Source: Chloroflexota bacterium
GTDB taxonomy: Bacteria > Chloroflexota > Dehalococcoidia > Lucifugimonadales > Lucifugimonadaceae
Assembly (NCBI GenBank): GCA_002712125.1
Contig: PASL01000012.1
Coordinates: 28,992 to 35,663 of the forward strand
Length of the DNA stretch: 6,672 bases
Direction: 5' to 3'
Numbering within the stretch: position 1 is the stretch's first letter; each line of letters begins with the position of its first letter. The position numbers were made by a program, and so were the translations under genes. A model generated the notes under the pieces. That model did no database searches. It was not told the origin of the DNA and worked only from the letters and a program-made list of their open reading frames with translations. Shown piece after piece: positions 1 through 6,668 of the stretch.

Positions 1-924
1 CCTTCAAATCCATTTGATTATATGATTACTAAAAATATTTGGTATAAACATTTTGGTCAAGATTATGAAGTTTGTATATTAGTTTTTTCTAGTAAACAAA
101 AAAATAATAGCATAATTGCACCAATGAAAATTAAAGATAATGAGATTTCATTCTTGGGAAGCAAAAGTTTATTCGATTATCAAGATATGCTTTACTCATA
201 TGATTATGATGATAAAAATCTTATTAACGATATAAAAATTTTTTTTTCTGAAATTTATAAATTAAATAATGTTGAAAATTTTCTATTTGAATCAGTCCCT
301 GAACAATCACCTTTAATTAATTTCTGTAGAAAGAATGATAATAAATTATGGGATTTTGAAGTTGTTTTTGAAGATGTATGCCCAAAAATTAATTTGCCAA
401 ACTCATGGGAAGCCTACCTAAGTAACTTAAAAAAGAAATATAGGCATGAGTTGAAAAGAAAAATAAAAAGAATACATGCATCAGGTGTTATAAATCATTA
501 TGAATTATTAAAGAAGAATGAAATTATGGAAAATTTGGACTGTTTTATTCAATTAATGAAGGCTAGTTCAGCAGATAAAAGTCAATTTATGACACCGAGT
601 CATCATACTTTTTTTGTTGATTTTATTGACAATCTAAAAGAAAAGGATGATATGGTTAGGCTAAATTTTCTAGAATTTGATAACAATAAAGTTGCATCTT
701 CATTATCATTTGTTATGAATAATACCCGTTATTTGTATAACAGTGGCTATGACCCAAAATTTTCTGATCTTTCAGTTGGTTTAATTAACCATGCTTACAC
801 TATAAAACTTTCTATAGAGCAAGAAATTAAGTCATTAGATTTTATGAGAGGTGACGAGAGGTATAAGTATCACCTTGGATCAGTAGATAGTAAACTTTAT
901 GCTGTCAATGGAAAGCGTAAATAA
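1..924 (+). CDS. FemAB/CelD-like GNAT-fold acyltransferase (Acetyltransf_6, BioF2-like), 5' end outside the window
   Basis: The reading frame is open from base 1: seven codons (PSNPFDY) precede the Met at base 22. They fit the usual start of this family, where an 'NPF' or 'TPFQ' motif comes shortly before a tryptophan and an 'xHFG' motif, here W7 and HFG 10-12 counting from that Met. The true start is therefore probably upstream and the Met at 22 is internal. Family hallmarks are a basic helix with YRHELKRKIKRI (about 140-151) and a C-terminal acyl-transfer block with LYNSGYDP (238-245), a glycine-containing helix (about 253), and FMRGDERYKYHLG (274-286). No signal peptide or membrane segment is visible. 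Relatives transfer acyl or aminoacyl groups and often lie in polysaccharide or envelope loci; the substrate here cannot be read from the sequence. The gene ends three bases before a glycosyltransferase, so the two probably share a transcript and perhaps a pathway. Family call fairly sure, function unknown. Confidence 0.8.
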   Translation, partial: PSNPFDYMITKNIWYKHFGQDYEVCILVFSSKQKNNSIIAPMKIKDNEISFLGSKSLFDYQDMLYSYDYDDKNLINDIKIFFSEIYKLNNVENFLFESVPEQSPLINFCRKNDNKLWDFEVVFEDVCPKINLPNSWEAYLSNLKKKYRHELKRKIKRIHASGVINHYELLKKNEIMENLDCFIQLMKASSADKSQFMTPSHHTFFVDFIDNLKEKDDMVRLNFLEFDNNKVASSLSFVMNNTRYLYNSGYDPKFSDLSVGLINHAYTIKLSIEQEIKSLDFMRGDERYKYHLGSVDSKLYAVNGKRK

Positions 925-927
925 TTT

Positions 928-2145
928 ATGAAAATTGCTTTGCTAAGTGTACATGGATGTCCTTTAAGAATGGCTGGCACTAAGGATGTAGGAGGAATGA
1001 ACATTTATATAAATGAGATTTCTAAATCCATATCAAATATTTCAAGTAATTGTCAGATAGATATTTTTTCAAGAAGGCATGATTTATTTGATCCTTTTAT
1101 TGTGAAAATTAATAACAATGTAAGAGTAATTCATATCCCTGCTGGACCTCCATCATTATCTAAAACAGATACATATGACCTGCTAAAAGAATTTACAAAA
1201 AGAATTAGTGAATTTACCCTAGAAAATCAAATTTCTTATGATTATATCTGGAGTCATTATTGGTTATCAGGGATTGTTGGAATTGAATTAAAAAAAATAT
1301 GGTTAATACCTCATATAGTAACTTTTCATACAGTTTTTTCAATTAAGAAATTTTATAATGCTAATATTGAAATTGATCATAAAATGAGATCAAAATATGA
1401 AGAAATAATCTCAAAAAATGCTGATATGATAATTACGTTTACTGAGCATGAAAAGATGTGGTTATTACAAAATTTTGATGCTAATGACCAGAGAATAGAA
1501 ATTATACATCCAGGAGTTGATAGAAATAAATTTCATGGTAAAAATAAGAGCTATAGTAATGAAGAAAATAGTAAAATAAAACTCGATTTACTTTTTGTTG
1601 GTAGAAATGACTCAATAAAAGGATTAGATGTACTTATAAACTCTTTGAAAAAGGTAAATAACTACAACCAATCCTATCATTGGCGACTAAATATTGTTGG
1701 AGGTGAATACAGCCAATCAGAACTTATTGCCATTGAGGATAAACTAGGTAAAGATATTTTTTCTAATTCGATTAATTTTATTCCTAGCGTGAGTCATACA
1801 AAATTATACGAATATTATAATAGAAGCGATTTGTTAATTATTCCTAGTTATTATGAAAGTTTTGGATTAGTTGCTATAGAGTCCTTAGCGTGTTCTACAC
1901 CTGTGATAGCTTCAAATGTAGGAGGTCTTAGCATCATAATTAAACCTGATTATAATGGATTTTTGTTTGAAGCCGGTGATGTAGATAATCTTGCAAAAAT
2001 TATAATTTCTCTATACTCAAAAAATGGTAGACCTGATTTCTCGAAACTCCAACTGTTATCCAAAAATGCACTTGAACACTCTAATCTATTCTCGTGGGAA
2101 AAATCTGCTAAAAAAATTATTTCTTCTATGCGAAAATTAGTCTAA
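928..2145 (+). CDS. MshA-like GT4 glycosyltransferase (GT-B fold)
   Basis: A 405-residue retaining GT-B glycosyltransferase of family GT4, about the length of MshA, which joins GlcNAc from UDP-GlcNAc to 1D-myo-inositol 3-phosphate. The N-terminal domain has SVHGCPL (7-13), the nucleotide-sugar loop GGMN (22-25), HYWLSG (110-115) and TFHT (132-135). The linker region carries HPGVD (194-198). The C-terminal domain has the donor-phosphate pair R226 and K231 (in VGRNDSIKG) and the EX7E pair E310/E318 in ESFGLVAIE. Recalling the Corynebacterium glutamicum MshA sequence, its inositol-phosphate ligands K78, Y110, T134 and R154 line up with K79, Y111, T135 and R154 here. It is probably a cytoplasmic or membrane-associated enzyme; no membrane segment is seen. 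The start is three bases after the preceding stop, with only a weak GGAAAG as possible ribosome site, suggesting translational coupling. It could instead glycosylate another lipid or polyol, so no gene symbol is given. Confidence 0.85.
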   Translation: MKIALLSVHGCPLRMAGTKDVGGMNIYINEISKSISNISSNCQIDIFSRRHDLFDPFIVKINNNVRVIHIPAGPPSLSKTDTYDLLKEFTKRISEFTLENQISYDYIWSHYWLSGIVGIELKKIWLIPHIVTFHTVFSIKKFYNANIEIDHKMRSKYEEIISKNADMIITFTEHEKMWLLQNFDANDQRIEIIHPGVDRNKFHGKNKSYSNEENSKIKLDLLFVGRNDSIKGLDVLINSLKKVNNYNQSYHWRLNIVGGEYSQSELIAIEDKLGKDIFSNSINFIPSVSHTKLYEYYNRSDLLIIPSYYESFGLVAIESLACSTPVIASNVGGLSIIIKPDYNGFLFEAGDVDNLAKIIISLYSKNGRPDFSKLQLLSKNALEHSNLFSWEKSAKKIISSMRKLV

Positions 2146-2153
2146 TTTTTTTT
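2133..2153 (+). terminator. Possible weak AT-only intrinsic terminator at the converging gene ends
   Basis: AAAATTA (2133-2139) can pair with TAATTTT (2143-2149) around a GTC loop, and the run of T continues to 2153. The hairpin contains the glycosyltransferase stop codon and also the last codons of the opposite gene. All seven pairs are A-U, so it would be a weak terminator. It lies where a terminator for the + strand operon would be expected. On the - strand it has only four trailing T. Confidence 0.3.
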
Positions 2154-3024
2154 CCCACCAAGTTAGTGAAAGATATTGCATGAAACCAAAATTTTCATAG
2201 AGTTTACGTGCCTTTAAATTTTTTGAATCTACATCTAATATAACCTTTTCTTGCCCATTAGCAATCTGATGTTTTAGAGCATAATATAAAAGATATTTAC
2301 CTAAGCCCATTCCTATATAATCTGGGTCAATACCTAGCATATTAATTTTTGAAGTTGATTTTTGTGTTTGCTTAATCCAAATGTAACCTAATATAGAATT
2401 ATCTTTACTTCTGTGAATGAAAAAAAGGTTATGTTTTTTTAAAATTTCTTCTCTTATTTCTTCGGGAATATTTTTTTCATATCCCCAATGGTCCCTAAAT
2501 GCACTATTTTGCAAATCAGTTAATTCTTTGGAGTATTTTTCTTCAAGTTTTACAATATTAAATTTTTCATGAATTTTAATATTTAAATTAACAGGTAATA
2601 TTTTTTCTAATTTATAAAATTTTCTAACCTCTTTCCAATTACATTCTCTAAGATATTTCGTAAGTGTTTTTTCTTTACTATTTGAAGCTAATACAATGTT
2701 TTGTGTTGTAATTTTGGAATTTTTCTTTAGAAAATTTATTATTTGTGTAATGTTTGAGTAATTTTCATCTCTTAAGAAAAGATTTAATTGAGAATAACCT
2801 AAACCTATCTTATTTTCAATGAGGCAGTAACCAGAAATTAGTTTTTTACTTTGATCTGAAAAAATTAGTATTAAGCTTTTAGAAGGATCATTTTTTTTGA
2901 AATTTATAGAATTTTTGAAAAAATCATACTCAAATATCCAATCTATATAACCATGTGGCTTAGCATTTTTTATGAATTCGTATAATTTTTTTGTGTATGA
3001 TTTATCAAAATTAATTATTTGCAT
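2137..3024 (-). CDS. Two-domain GNAT N-acetyltransferase, MshD-like architecture
   Basis: A 295-residue protein with two GNAT-like halves. The N-terminal half (about 1-140) is degenerate, with only a weak core around SGYCLIE (64-70). The C-terminal half (about 150-295) is a clear acetyl-CoA-dependent acetyltransferase: SAFRDHWGY (174-182), LGYIW (212-216), MLGIDP (229-234), the acetyl-CoA pyrophosphate loop IGMGLG (237-242), and LDVDSKNLKARKLYENFGF (263-281). The loop normally begins with Q or R and here begins with Ile237. Tandem GNAT halves in about 300 residues, with the catalytic one second and a 'GxxWxK...LGVDP' pattern, resemble mycothiol synthase (MshD), but the same layout occurs in many uncharacterised GNATs. 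The start Met at 3024 has no convincing Shine-Dalgarno upstream, where the DNA is almost all A and T. Its 3' end overlaps the opposite glycosyltransferase by 9 bp. GNAT membership is sure; the substrate is unknown. Confidence 0.85.
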   Translation of the reverse strand: MQIINFDKSYTKKLYEFIKNAKPHGYIDWIFEYDFFKNSINFKKNDPSKSLILIFSDQSKKLISGYCLIENKIGLGYSQLNLFLRDENYSNITQIINFLKKNSKITTQNIVLASNSKEKTLTKYLRECNWKEVRKFYKLEKILPVNLNIKIHEKFNIVKLEEKYSKELTDLQNSAFRDHWGYEKNIPEEIREEILKKHNLFFIHRSKDNSILGYIWIKQTQKSTSKINMLGIDPDYIGMGLGKYLLYYALKHQIANGQEKVILDVDSKNLKARKLYENFGFMQYLSLTWWEKKLD

Positions 3025-3090
3025 ATTATGAAATTTTTTGTTTTAAAATTATCAAATCTTATATTATTATGTTTATTTTACAATTAAGAA

Positions 3091-3120
3091 TTGATTTGAA
3101 CTACAGTTAGCCTTTATAAT
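3091..3120 (+). promoter_or_regulatory. Sigma-A/sigma-70-type promoter of the ilvBNC leader
   Basis: A perfect -10 hexamer TATAAT (3115-3120) lies 18 bp downstream of a -35-like TTGATT (3091-3096, four of six consensus bases). Transcription would begin near 3127, exactly where the T-box leader's first paired bases (GGT at 3129-3131 or nearby) would be expected. That agreement is the main support. No operator repeat is visible around it. Confidence 0.7.
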
Positions 3121-3205
3121 AGTATATGGTGTTGAAAGAAAGTAGTAGGTAATATTTTTTTTTTAGAGAGTCGATGTTAGCTGAAAATCGATATAAAAAA
3201 TTGCT

Positions 3206-3222
3206 GAACTCGTTCCGGAGCC
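3206..3222 (+). promoter_or_regulatory. Specifier loop, probable Leu codon CUC
   Basis: The 3' strand of Stem I reads GAA, CTC (3209-3211), a purine G, TTCC, then GGAGCC. In the well-studied Bacillus subtilis glyQS leader the Gly specifier GGC is likewise followed by one purine, a four-base paired stretch and the GAGC element, so the spacing points to CTC as the codon read by tRNA-Leu (anticodon GAG). A CUC specifier is also known for the B. subtilis ilv-leu operon. Shifting the frame by four bases would give GTT (Val), which I consider less likely. Confidence 0.65.
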
Positions 3223-3283
3223 TTTCTCGATATGAGACGTTGATTACGTAAAATTGTAAGTGGTTAGGAATTTTTCTAACAAT

Positions 3284-3316
3284 AAAGGTGGTACCGCGGG
3301 TAATTTCTCGTCCTTT
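3284..3316 (+). promoter_or_regulatory. T-box antiterminator with tRNA acceptor-binding bulge
   Basis: AAAGG (3284-3288) pairs with CCTTT (3312-3316). The conserved T-box bulge TGGTACC (3289-3295) follows the first strand, and a short upper helix forms from CGGG (3297-3300) with CTCG (3307-3310). The bases TGGT (3289-3292) would pair with the ACCA end of an uncharged tRNA, which requires discriminator base A. tRNA-Leu, tRNA-Ile and tRNA-Val commonly have A there, so this fits but does not choose among them. The second strand is shared with the terminator, making the two folds exclusive. Confidence 0.9.
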
Positions 3317-3336
3317 TGATTGGGCGAGATTTTTTT
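3306..3336 (+). terminator. Intrinsic terminator of the T-box leader (attenuator)
   Basis: TCTCGTCC (3306-3313) pairs with GGGCGAGA (3322-3329), eight pairs including one G-U, around an 8-base loop, followed by seven T (3330-3336). Formation stops transcription before ilvB when tRNA is charged. The left arm contains the CC needed by the antiterminator, so only one structure can form at a time. Confidence 0.93.
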
Positions 3337-3384
3337 GTTAATAAGCAAAGATATAAAAATATTAAAATATTTATGTAGGAAAAA

Positions 3385-5073
3385 ATGAAAGAGAAAAAAT
3401 TAGGAAGCCAAATAGTTTGTGAAGCATTAATTAATGAAGGAGTTGATGTTGTTTTTGGTATACCAGGTGGAGCTATTTTGCCACTTTACGGAGTTTTATC
3501 TCAATATGAGAATCTAAACCATATACTAGTTAGGCATGAACAAGGTGCTGCTCATGCTGCAGACGGCTACTCTAGATCTACAGGTAAAGTAGGTGTTGCA
3601 TTTGCTACCTCAGGCCCTGGGGCAACTAACTTAATAACTGGATTAGCTACGGCAATGATGGATTCTGTCCCAATGGTTGCAATTACAGGTCAAGTAGGAA
3701 GAGCCGCTATAGGATCAGATGCTTTTCAAGAAACCGACATCACAGGTGCAACACTACCAGTTACTAAACATAATTATTTAGTTATGAAAGCTGATGACGT
3801 AGGAGAAATTATCCATGAGGCTTTTTATATAGCTCGTACCGGAAGACCAGGCCCGGTATTAATAGATATACCTAGAGATGTTTTCACAGAAATGGGAAAT
3901 TATGATTCTAAAAAACAAGTTTCAATTCCAGGATATAAAGTTCCAAAAAATGCTGATGACAATGATGTAAAATTTGCAGCTGAATTGATTAATAAGTCAA
4001 ATAAACCAGTAATACTTGCAGGGCATGGAGTAATAATTTCTAAAGCATGGGATGAATTAAAAATTATTGCAGAAAAAGCTCAAATTCCTGTTGTAACCAC
4101 TTTACTTGGAATATCATCTTTTCCCGAAGATCATGTATTGAGCACCGGGTGGCCTGGGATGCATGGAATGGCTTATGCGTCATTAGCATTGGATCAATCG
4201 GACTTGATAATAAATTTTGGTAGTAGATTTGACGATCGAATTGTTGGAGATGTTTCAAGATTTGCTAAAAGATCAAAAAAAATTCATGTTGATATCGATC
4301 CTGCAGAAATAAATAAGAGCGTTCAGGTTGATATTTCTCTAGTAGGCAATATCAAGGATGTGATTTCGCAAATTATACCCTTAGTTAATAAAACTACACA
4401 TACTGCATGGAATAATCACATAGATAAATTAAAAAAAGATCATCCGTCGCTTGAAATTCCTAACTCCAATAGAATATTGGGTCAATATGTTGTAAAAAAA
4501 CTTTCAGATACAACACAAGGTAATGCCATAATTTGCTCTGGTGTTGGACAACATCAAATGTGGGCTGCCCAGCATTACACTTTCACTAATCCAAACTCAT
4601 GGTTGTCTTCAGGCGGGCTAGGTACTATGGGGTATGAGGTTCCATCCGCAATAGGTGCTCAGGTTGGTAACCCAGGCAAATTAGTTTGGTCAATATGTGG
4701 TGACGGCGGTTTTCAAATGACACTGATGGAATTAGCTACAATTGCCGAAAATAATTTACCTATCAAGTATGCTATATTGAATAATAATCATTTAGGTATG
4801 ATTACTCAATGGCAAGGTTTATTTTATAACCAAGATTATCAAGCTGAAACTTATACTGGTAATCCAGATTTTGTAAAACTTGCAGAAGCATACGGCATAA
4901 AGGGTATAAGAGTATCTAGTAAAGATAACGTTGAAAATGCAATAATTGAAGCTAATCAACACAATGGACCAGTATTAGTGGATTTTGTTATAGAAAAAGT
5001 AGATGATGTATATCCAATGATTCCTGCAGGTCAAAGTGTAAATGAACTTATAGAAGGGCCGAATAATGTCTAA
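3385..5073 (+). CDS. ilvB: Acetolactate synthase, large (catalytic) subunit
   Basis: The thiamine-diphosphate enzyme that condenses two pyruvates to 2-acetolactate (valine and leucine route) or pyruvate with 2-oxobutyrate to acetohydroxybutyrate (isoleucine route), in the cytoplasm. At 562 residues it has the normal bacterial length. The N-terminal PYR domain has GIPGGAILPLY (25-35), the catalytic glutamate E52 in RHEQGA, SGPG (76-79) and AFQETD (113-118). The central FAD-binding domain has GSRFDDRIVGD (279-289). The C-terminal domain carries the ThDP/Mg site GDG (439-441) with NN at 467-468, and ITQWQ with W476, the position tied to herbicide sensitivity in this family. All expected catalytic elements are present, so it should be active. 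AGGA (3377-3380) precedes the ATG by four bases. It is the first gene after the T-box and overlaps ilvN by 8 bp. Catabolic acetolactate synthases (AlsS) lack a partner subunit, so the adjacent ilvN supports a biosynthetic role. Confidence 0.98.
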   Translation: MKEKKLGSQIVCEALINEGVDVVFGIPGGAILPLYGVLSQYENLNHILVRHEQGAAHAADGYSRSTGKVGVAFATSGPGATNLITGLATAMMDSVPMVAITGQVGRAAIGSDAFQETDITGATLPVTKHNYLVMKADDVGEIIHEAFYIARTGRPGPVLIDIPRDVFTEMGNYDSKKQVSIPGYKVPKNADDNDVKFAAELINKSNKPVILAGHGVIISKAWDELKIIAEKAQIPVVTTLLGISSFPEDHVLSTGWPGMHGMAYASLALDQSDLIINFGSRFDDRIVGDVSRFAKRSKKIHVDIDPAEINKSVQVDISLVGNIKDVISQIIPLVNKTTHTAWNNHIDKLKKDHPSLEIPNSNRILGQYVVKKLSDTTQGNAIICSGVGQHQMWAAQHYTFTNPNSWLSSGGLGTMGYEVPSAIGAQVGNPGKLVWSICGDGGFQMTLMELATIAENNLPIKYAILNNNHLGMITQWQGLFYNQDYQAETYTGNPDFVKLAEAYGIKGIRVSSKDNVENAIIEANQHNGPVLVDFVIEKVDDVYPMIPAGQSVNELIEGPNNV

Positions 5074-5644
5074 TCATATAGAACAAAGAACGATATCTGC
5101 ATTAGTACAAGATAAGCCAGGGGTTTTAGCTAGAATTGCCGGTTTATTTCGAAGAAGAGGCTTTAACATCGCGAGTTTGACTGTAGGGAGATCAGAACAA
5201 AAAGGATTATCAAGGATGACTTTTGTAGTTGAAGGGCCTCAAGAGGTTGTGTGCAAGGTATCTGCTCAACTTGATAAACTCATTGATATAGTAGAAGTTC
5301 AAGATATAACGGAGTCTAATATAGTTTGGAGAGAATTGGCATTAATAAAAGTAAATGCCGACTCAGTATCAAGAAGCAAGGTTTTAGAGATTGCAAATAT
5401 TTTTAGAGTTAATATAGTTGATATTGGAGTTGAATCATTAACTATGGAGATTTCAGGTGGTAAGCAAAAAATTAATTCCCTTATTGAGTTACTAAACCAG
5501 TTTGGTGTCAAGGAAATTTTACGAACTGGAAGAGTAGCTACATTAAGAGGAACTCTTGTTGAAGGAGAAGAGGATGGCGTTTTTCAATCAGAACAAGATA
5601 ATGACAACAATTTTATAATACCTACTGAAAGTGGTAGTGTGTAA
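5066..5644 (+). CDS. ilvN: Acetolactate synthase, small (regulatory) subunit
   Basis: The regulatory partner of IlvB. It activates the catalytic subunit and, in the family, gives feedback inhibition by valine. The N-terminal ACT domain (about 8-80) begins with TISALVQDKPGVLARIAGLF (9-28) and continues through the FNIASLTVG strand, the usual amino-acid-binding signature. A C-terminal small-subunit domain (about 84-160) follows, with the conserved REL (88-90) and ILRTGRVATLRG near its end. The last 25 or so residues are acidic and asparagine-rich and look unstructured. At 192 residues it is slightly longer than the common 160-175 form. The ATG lies inside the end of ilvB (ATGTCTAA, 8-bp overlap), and GAAGGG (5053-5058) seven bases upstream serves as ribosome site, so translation is probably coupled, suiting a 1:1 complex. 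The gene symbol ilvH is used for the same family. Confidence 0.96.
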   Translation: MSNHIEQRTISALVQDKPGVLARIAGLFRRRGFNIASLTVGRSEQKGLSRMTFVVEGPQEVVCKVSAQLDKLIDIVEVQDITESNIVWRELALIKVNADSVSRSKVLEIANIFRVNIVDIGVESLTMEISGGKQKINSLIELLNQFGVKEILRTGRVATLRGTLVEGEEDGVFQSEQDNDNNFIIPTESGSV

Positions 5645-5669
5645 AAAATAAAAATAATAAGGAGAAGAA

Positions 5670-6668
5670 ATGGCAAAATTATTTTATGACAAAGATATAG
5701 ATGAATCATCATTAGTTGAAAAAACTATTGCAGTTTTAGGGTTCGGCTCACAAGGTCATGCTCATGCATTAAACTTGAAAGAAAGTGGCTTTAATGTAAT
5801 AGTTGGACTTTATGAGGGTAGTAAAAGTAAAGAAAAAGCAGAGGCAGCCGGACTGTCTGTTTATTCAAATTCAGATGCAGCTAAGAAAGCAGATCTGATT
5901 TCTTTCTGTCTTCCAGATACTGTTCAGGCAAAAGTATATAAAGAAGAAGTTGAACCTAATTTGTCCCCTGGAAATGTTCTTCTCTTTGCTCATGGTTTTA
6001 CTATTTTTTATGATCAGATATCACCTCCAAATAATGTAGACGTAGTTATGATTGCTCCAAAGGCTCCAGGGCATAGAGTAAGAGCTGTTTATGAGAGAGG
6101 GTTGGGGGTTCCATGCTTAATTGCAGTCGATAAAGATTTTTCAGGAAATGCTCATTCTATAGCTCTAGCATATGGTAAGGGAGTTGGAGGAGGAAGAGCA
6201 GGGATATTAGAAACCACTTTTAAAGAAGAAACAGAAACAGATTTATTTGGAGAACAAGCTGTTCTATGTGGTGGAGTAAGTGAGCTTGTTAAGACCGCAT
6301 TCGATGTTCTTGTAGAAGGTGGATATGAGCCTGAATCAGCTTACTTTGAAGTTTTGCATGAATTAAAGTTGATCGTTGACTTAATGTATCAGGGTGGTTT
6401 AGAGCACATGAGGTATTCTATCAGTGAGACTGCTGAGTATGGAGATTATTCAAGAGGTCCCGTTGTAATAGATGAAAATGTAAAGAAAAATATGCAGAAG
6501 GTTCTTGAGCAAATTCAGTCTGGTGAATTTGCTAGGGAATGGATAGCTGAAAATGATGAAGGTTTGCATAGGTTCAAGCAGATGAGAGAACAAAATAAAG
6601 AGCATGGAGTAGAAAAAGTCGGAAAAGAACTAAGGAGTATGATGCCTTGGTTAGAATCTACTACATAA
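5670..6668 (+). CDS. ilvC: Ketol-acid reductoisomerase (class I)
   Basis: Converts 2-acetolactate or acetohydroxybutyrate to the 2,3-dihydroxy acids by Mg-dependent alkyl migration and NAD(P)H reduction, the second common step of valine, leucine and isoleucine synthesis. At 332 residues it is the short class I form with one C-terminal knotted domain. The Rossmann motif is [10 protein letters not shown] (24-33). The cofactor-selecting beta2-alphaB loop reads GLYEGSKS (46-53), keeping the two serines but having Y48 where many homologues have Arg. Catalytic and metal-binding residues are all visible: H108, K131 (in APKAPGH), D191 and E195 (ETDLFGEQ), E227 and E231 (YFEVLHE), and S252 (SISETAEYG). 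A strong AAGGAG (5659-5664) lies five bases before the ATG, 25 bp after ilvN, so it is the third gene of the T-box-controlled operon. Its stop is four bases from the window end; what follows is unseen. Confidence 0.98.
   Translation: MAKLFYDKDIDESSLVEKTIAVLGFGSQGHAHALNLKESGFNVIVGLYEGSKSKEKAEAAGLSVYSNSDAAKKADLISFCLPDTVQAKVYKEEVEPNLSPGNVLLFAHGFTIFYDQISPPNNVDVVMIAPKAPGHRVRAVYERGLGVPCLIAVDKDFSGNAHSIALAYGKGVGGGRAGILETTFKEETETDLFGEQAVLCGGVSELVKTAFDVLVEGGYEPESAYFEVLHELKLIVDLMYQGGLEHMRYSISETAEYGDYSRGPVVIDENVKKNMQKVLEQIQSGEFAREWIAENDEGLHRFKQMREQNKEHGVEKVGKELRSMMPWLESTT

Larger units (their letters stand above)
3127..3336 (+). ncRNA. T-box riboswitch leader controlling ilvBNC (probably leucine-responsive)
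   Basis: This is a cis-acting leader RNA that binds uncharged tRNA and then prevents termination. In order, the sequence shows a loop-E-type AGTAGTA (3141-3147), AGAGAG (3165-3170), an apical stem TCGAT/ATCGA (3171-3175 with 3187-3191), the 3' side of the specifier loop GAACTCG (3206-3212), the Stem I closing element GGAGCC (3217-3222), small hairpins in the Stem II region (TCTC/GAGA at 3225-3228 and 3234-3237), and Stem III GTTAG/CTAAC (3263-3267 with 3276-3280). The T-box and a competing terminator follow. It lies directly upstream of ilvB, as expected for a branched-chain operon. Between the terminator and the ilvB start (3337-3384) I see only AT-rich DNA and the ilvB ribosome site. The rest of the 3025-3384 gap, apart from the promoter, is featureless AT-rich sequence. 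Element identity is sure; its exact 5' end is inferred from the promoter. Confidence 0.93.

Noticed and set aside
3025..3110. Promoter for the - strand GNAT gene
   Set aside because: Reading the reverse strand gives several TATAAG- or GATAAT-like hexamers, but none has a convincing -35 partner at 16-18 bp. In DNA this AT-rich such matches are expected by chance.
3151..3164. Long T run as an intrinsic terminator early in the leader
   Set aside because: No stable hairpin lies directly upstream of the run, and the segment sits inside Stem I of the T-box.
3237..3249. ACGT...ACGT inverted repeat as a protein operator
   Set aside because: The repeat is only four bases and lies within the transcribed T-box leader, where it overlaps the TCTC/GAGA hairpin; an alternative Stem II pairing is a simpler reading.
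4064..4258. Open frame of 64 codons on the - strand inside ilvB
   Set aside because: It lies wholly within a well-conserved acetolactate synthase gene, has no recognisable motif, and is explained as a shadow of that coding sequence.
5299..5511. Open frame of 70 codons on the - strand inside ilvN
   Set aside because: It is antisense to the conserved small-subunit gene, with no family resemblance.
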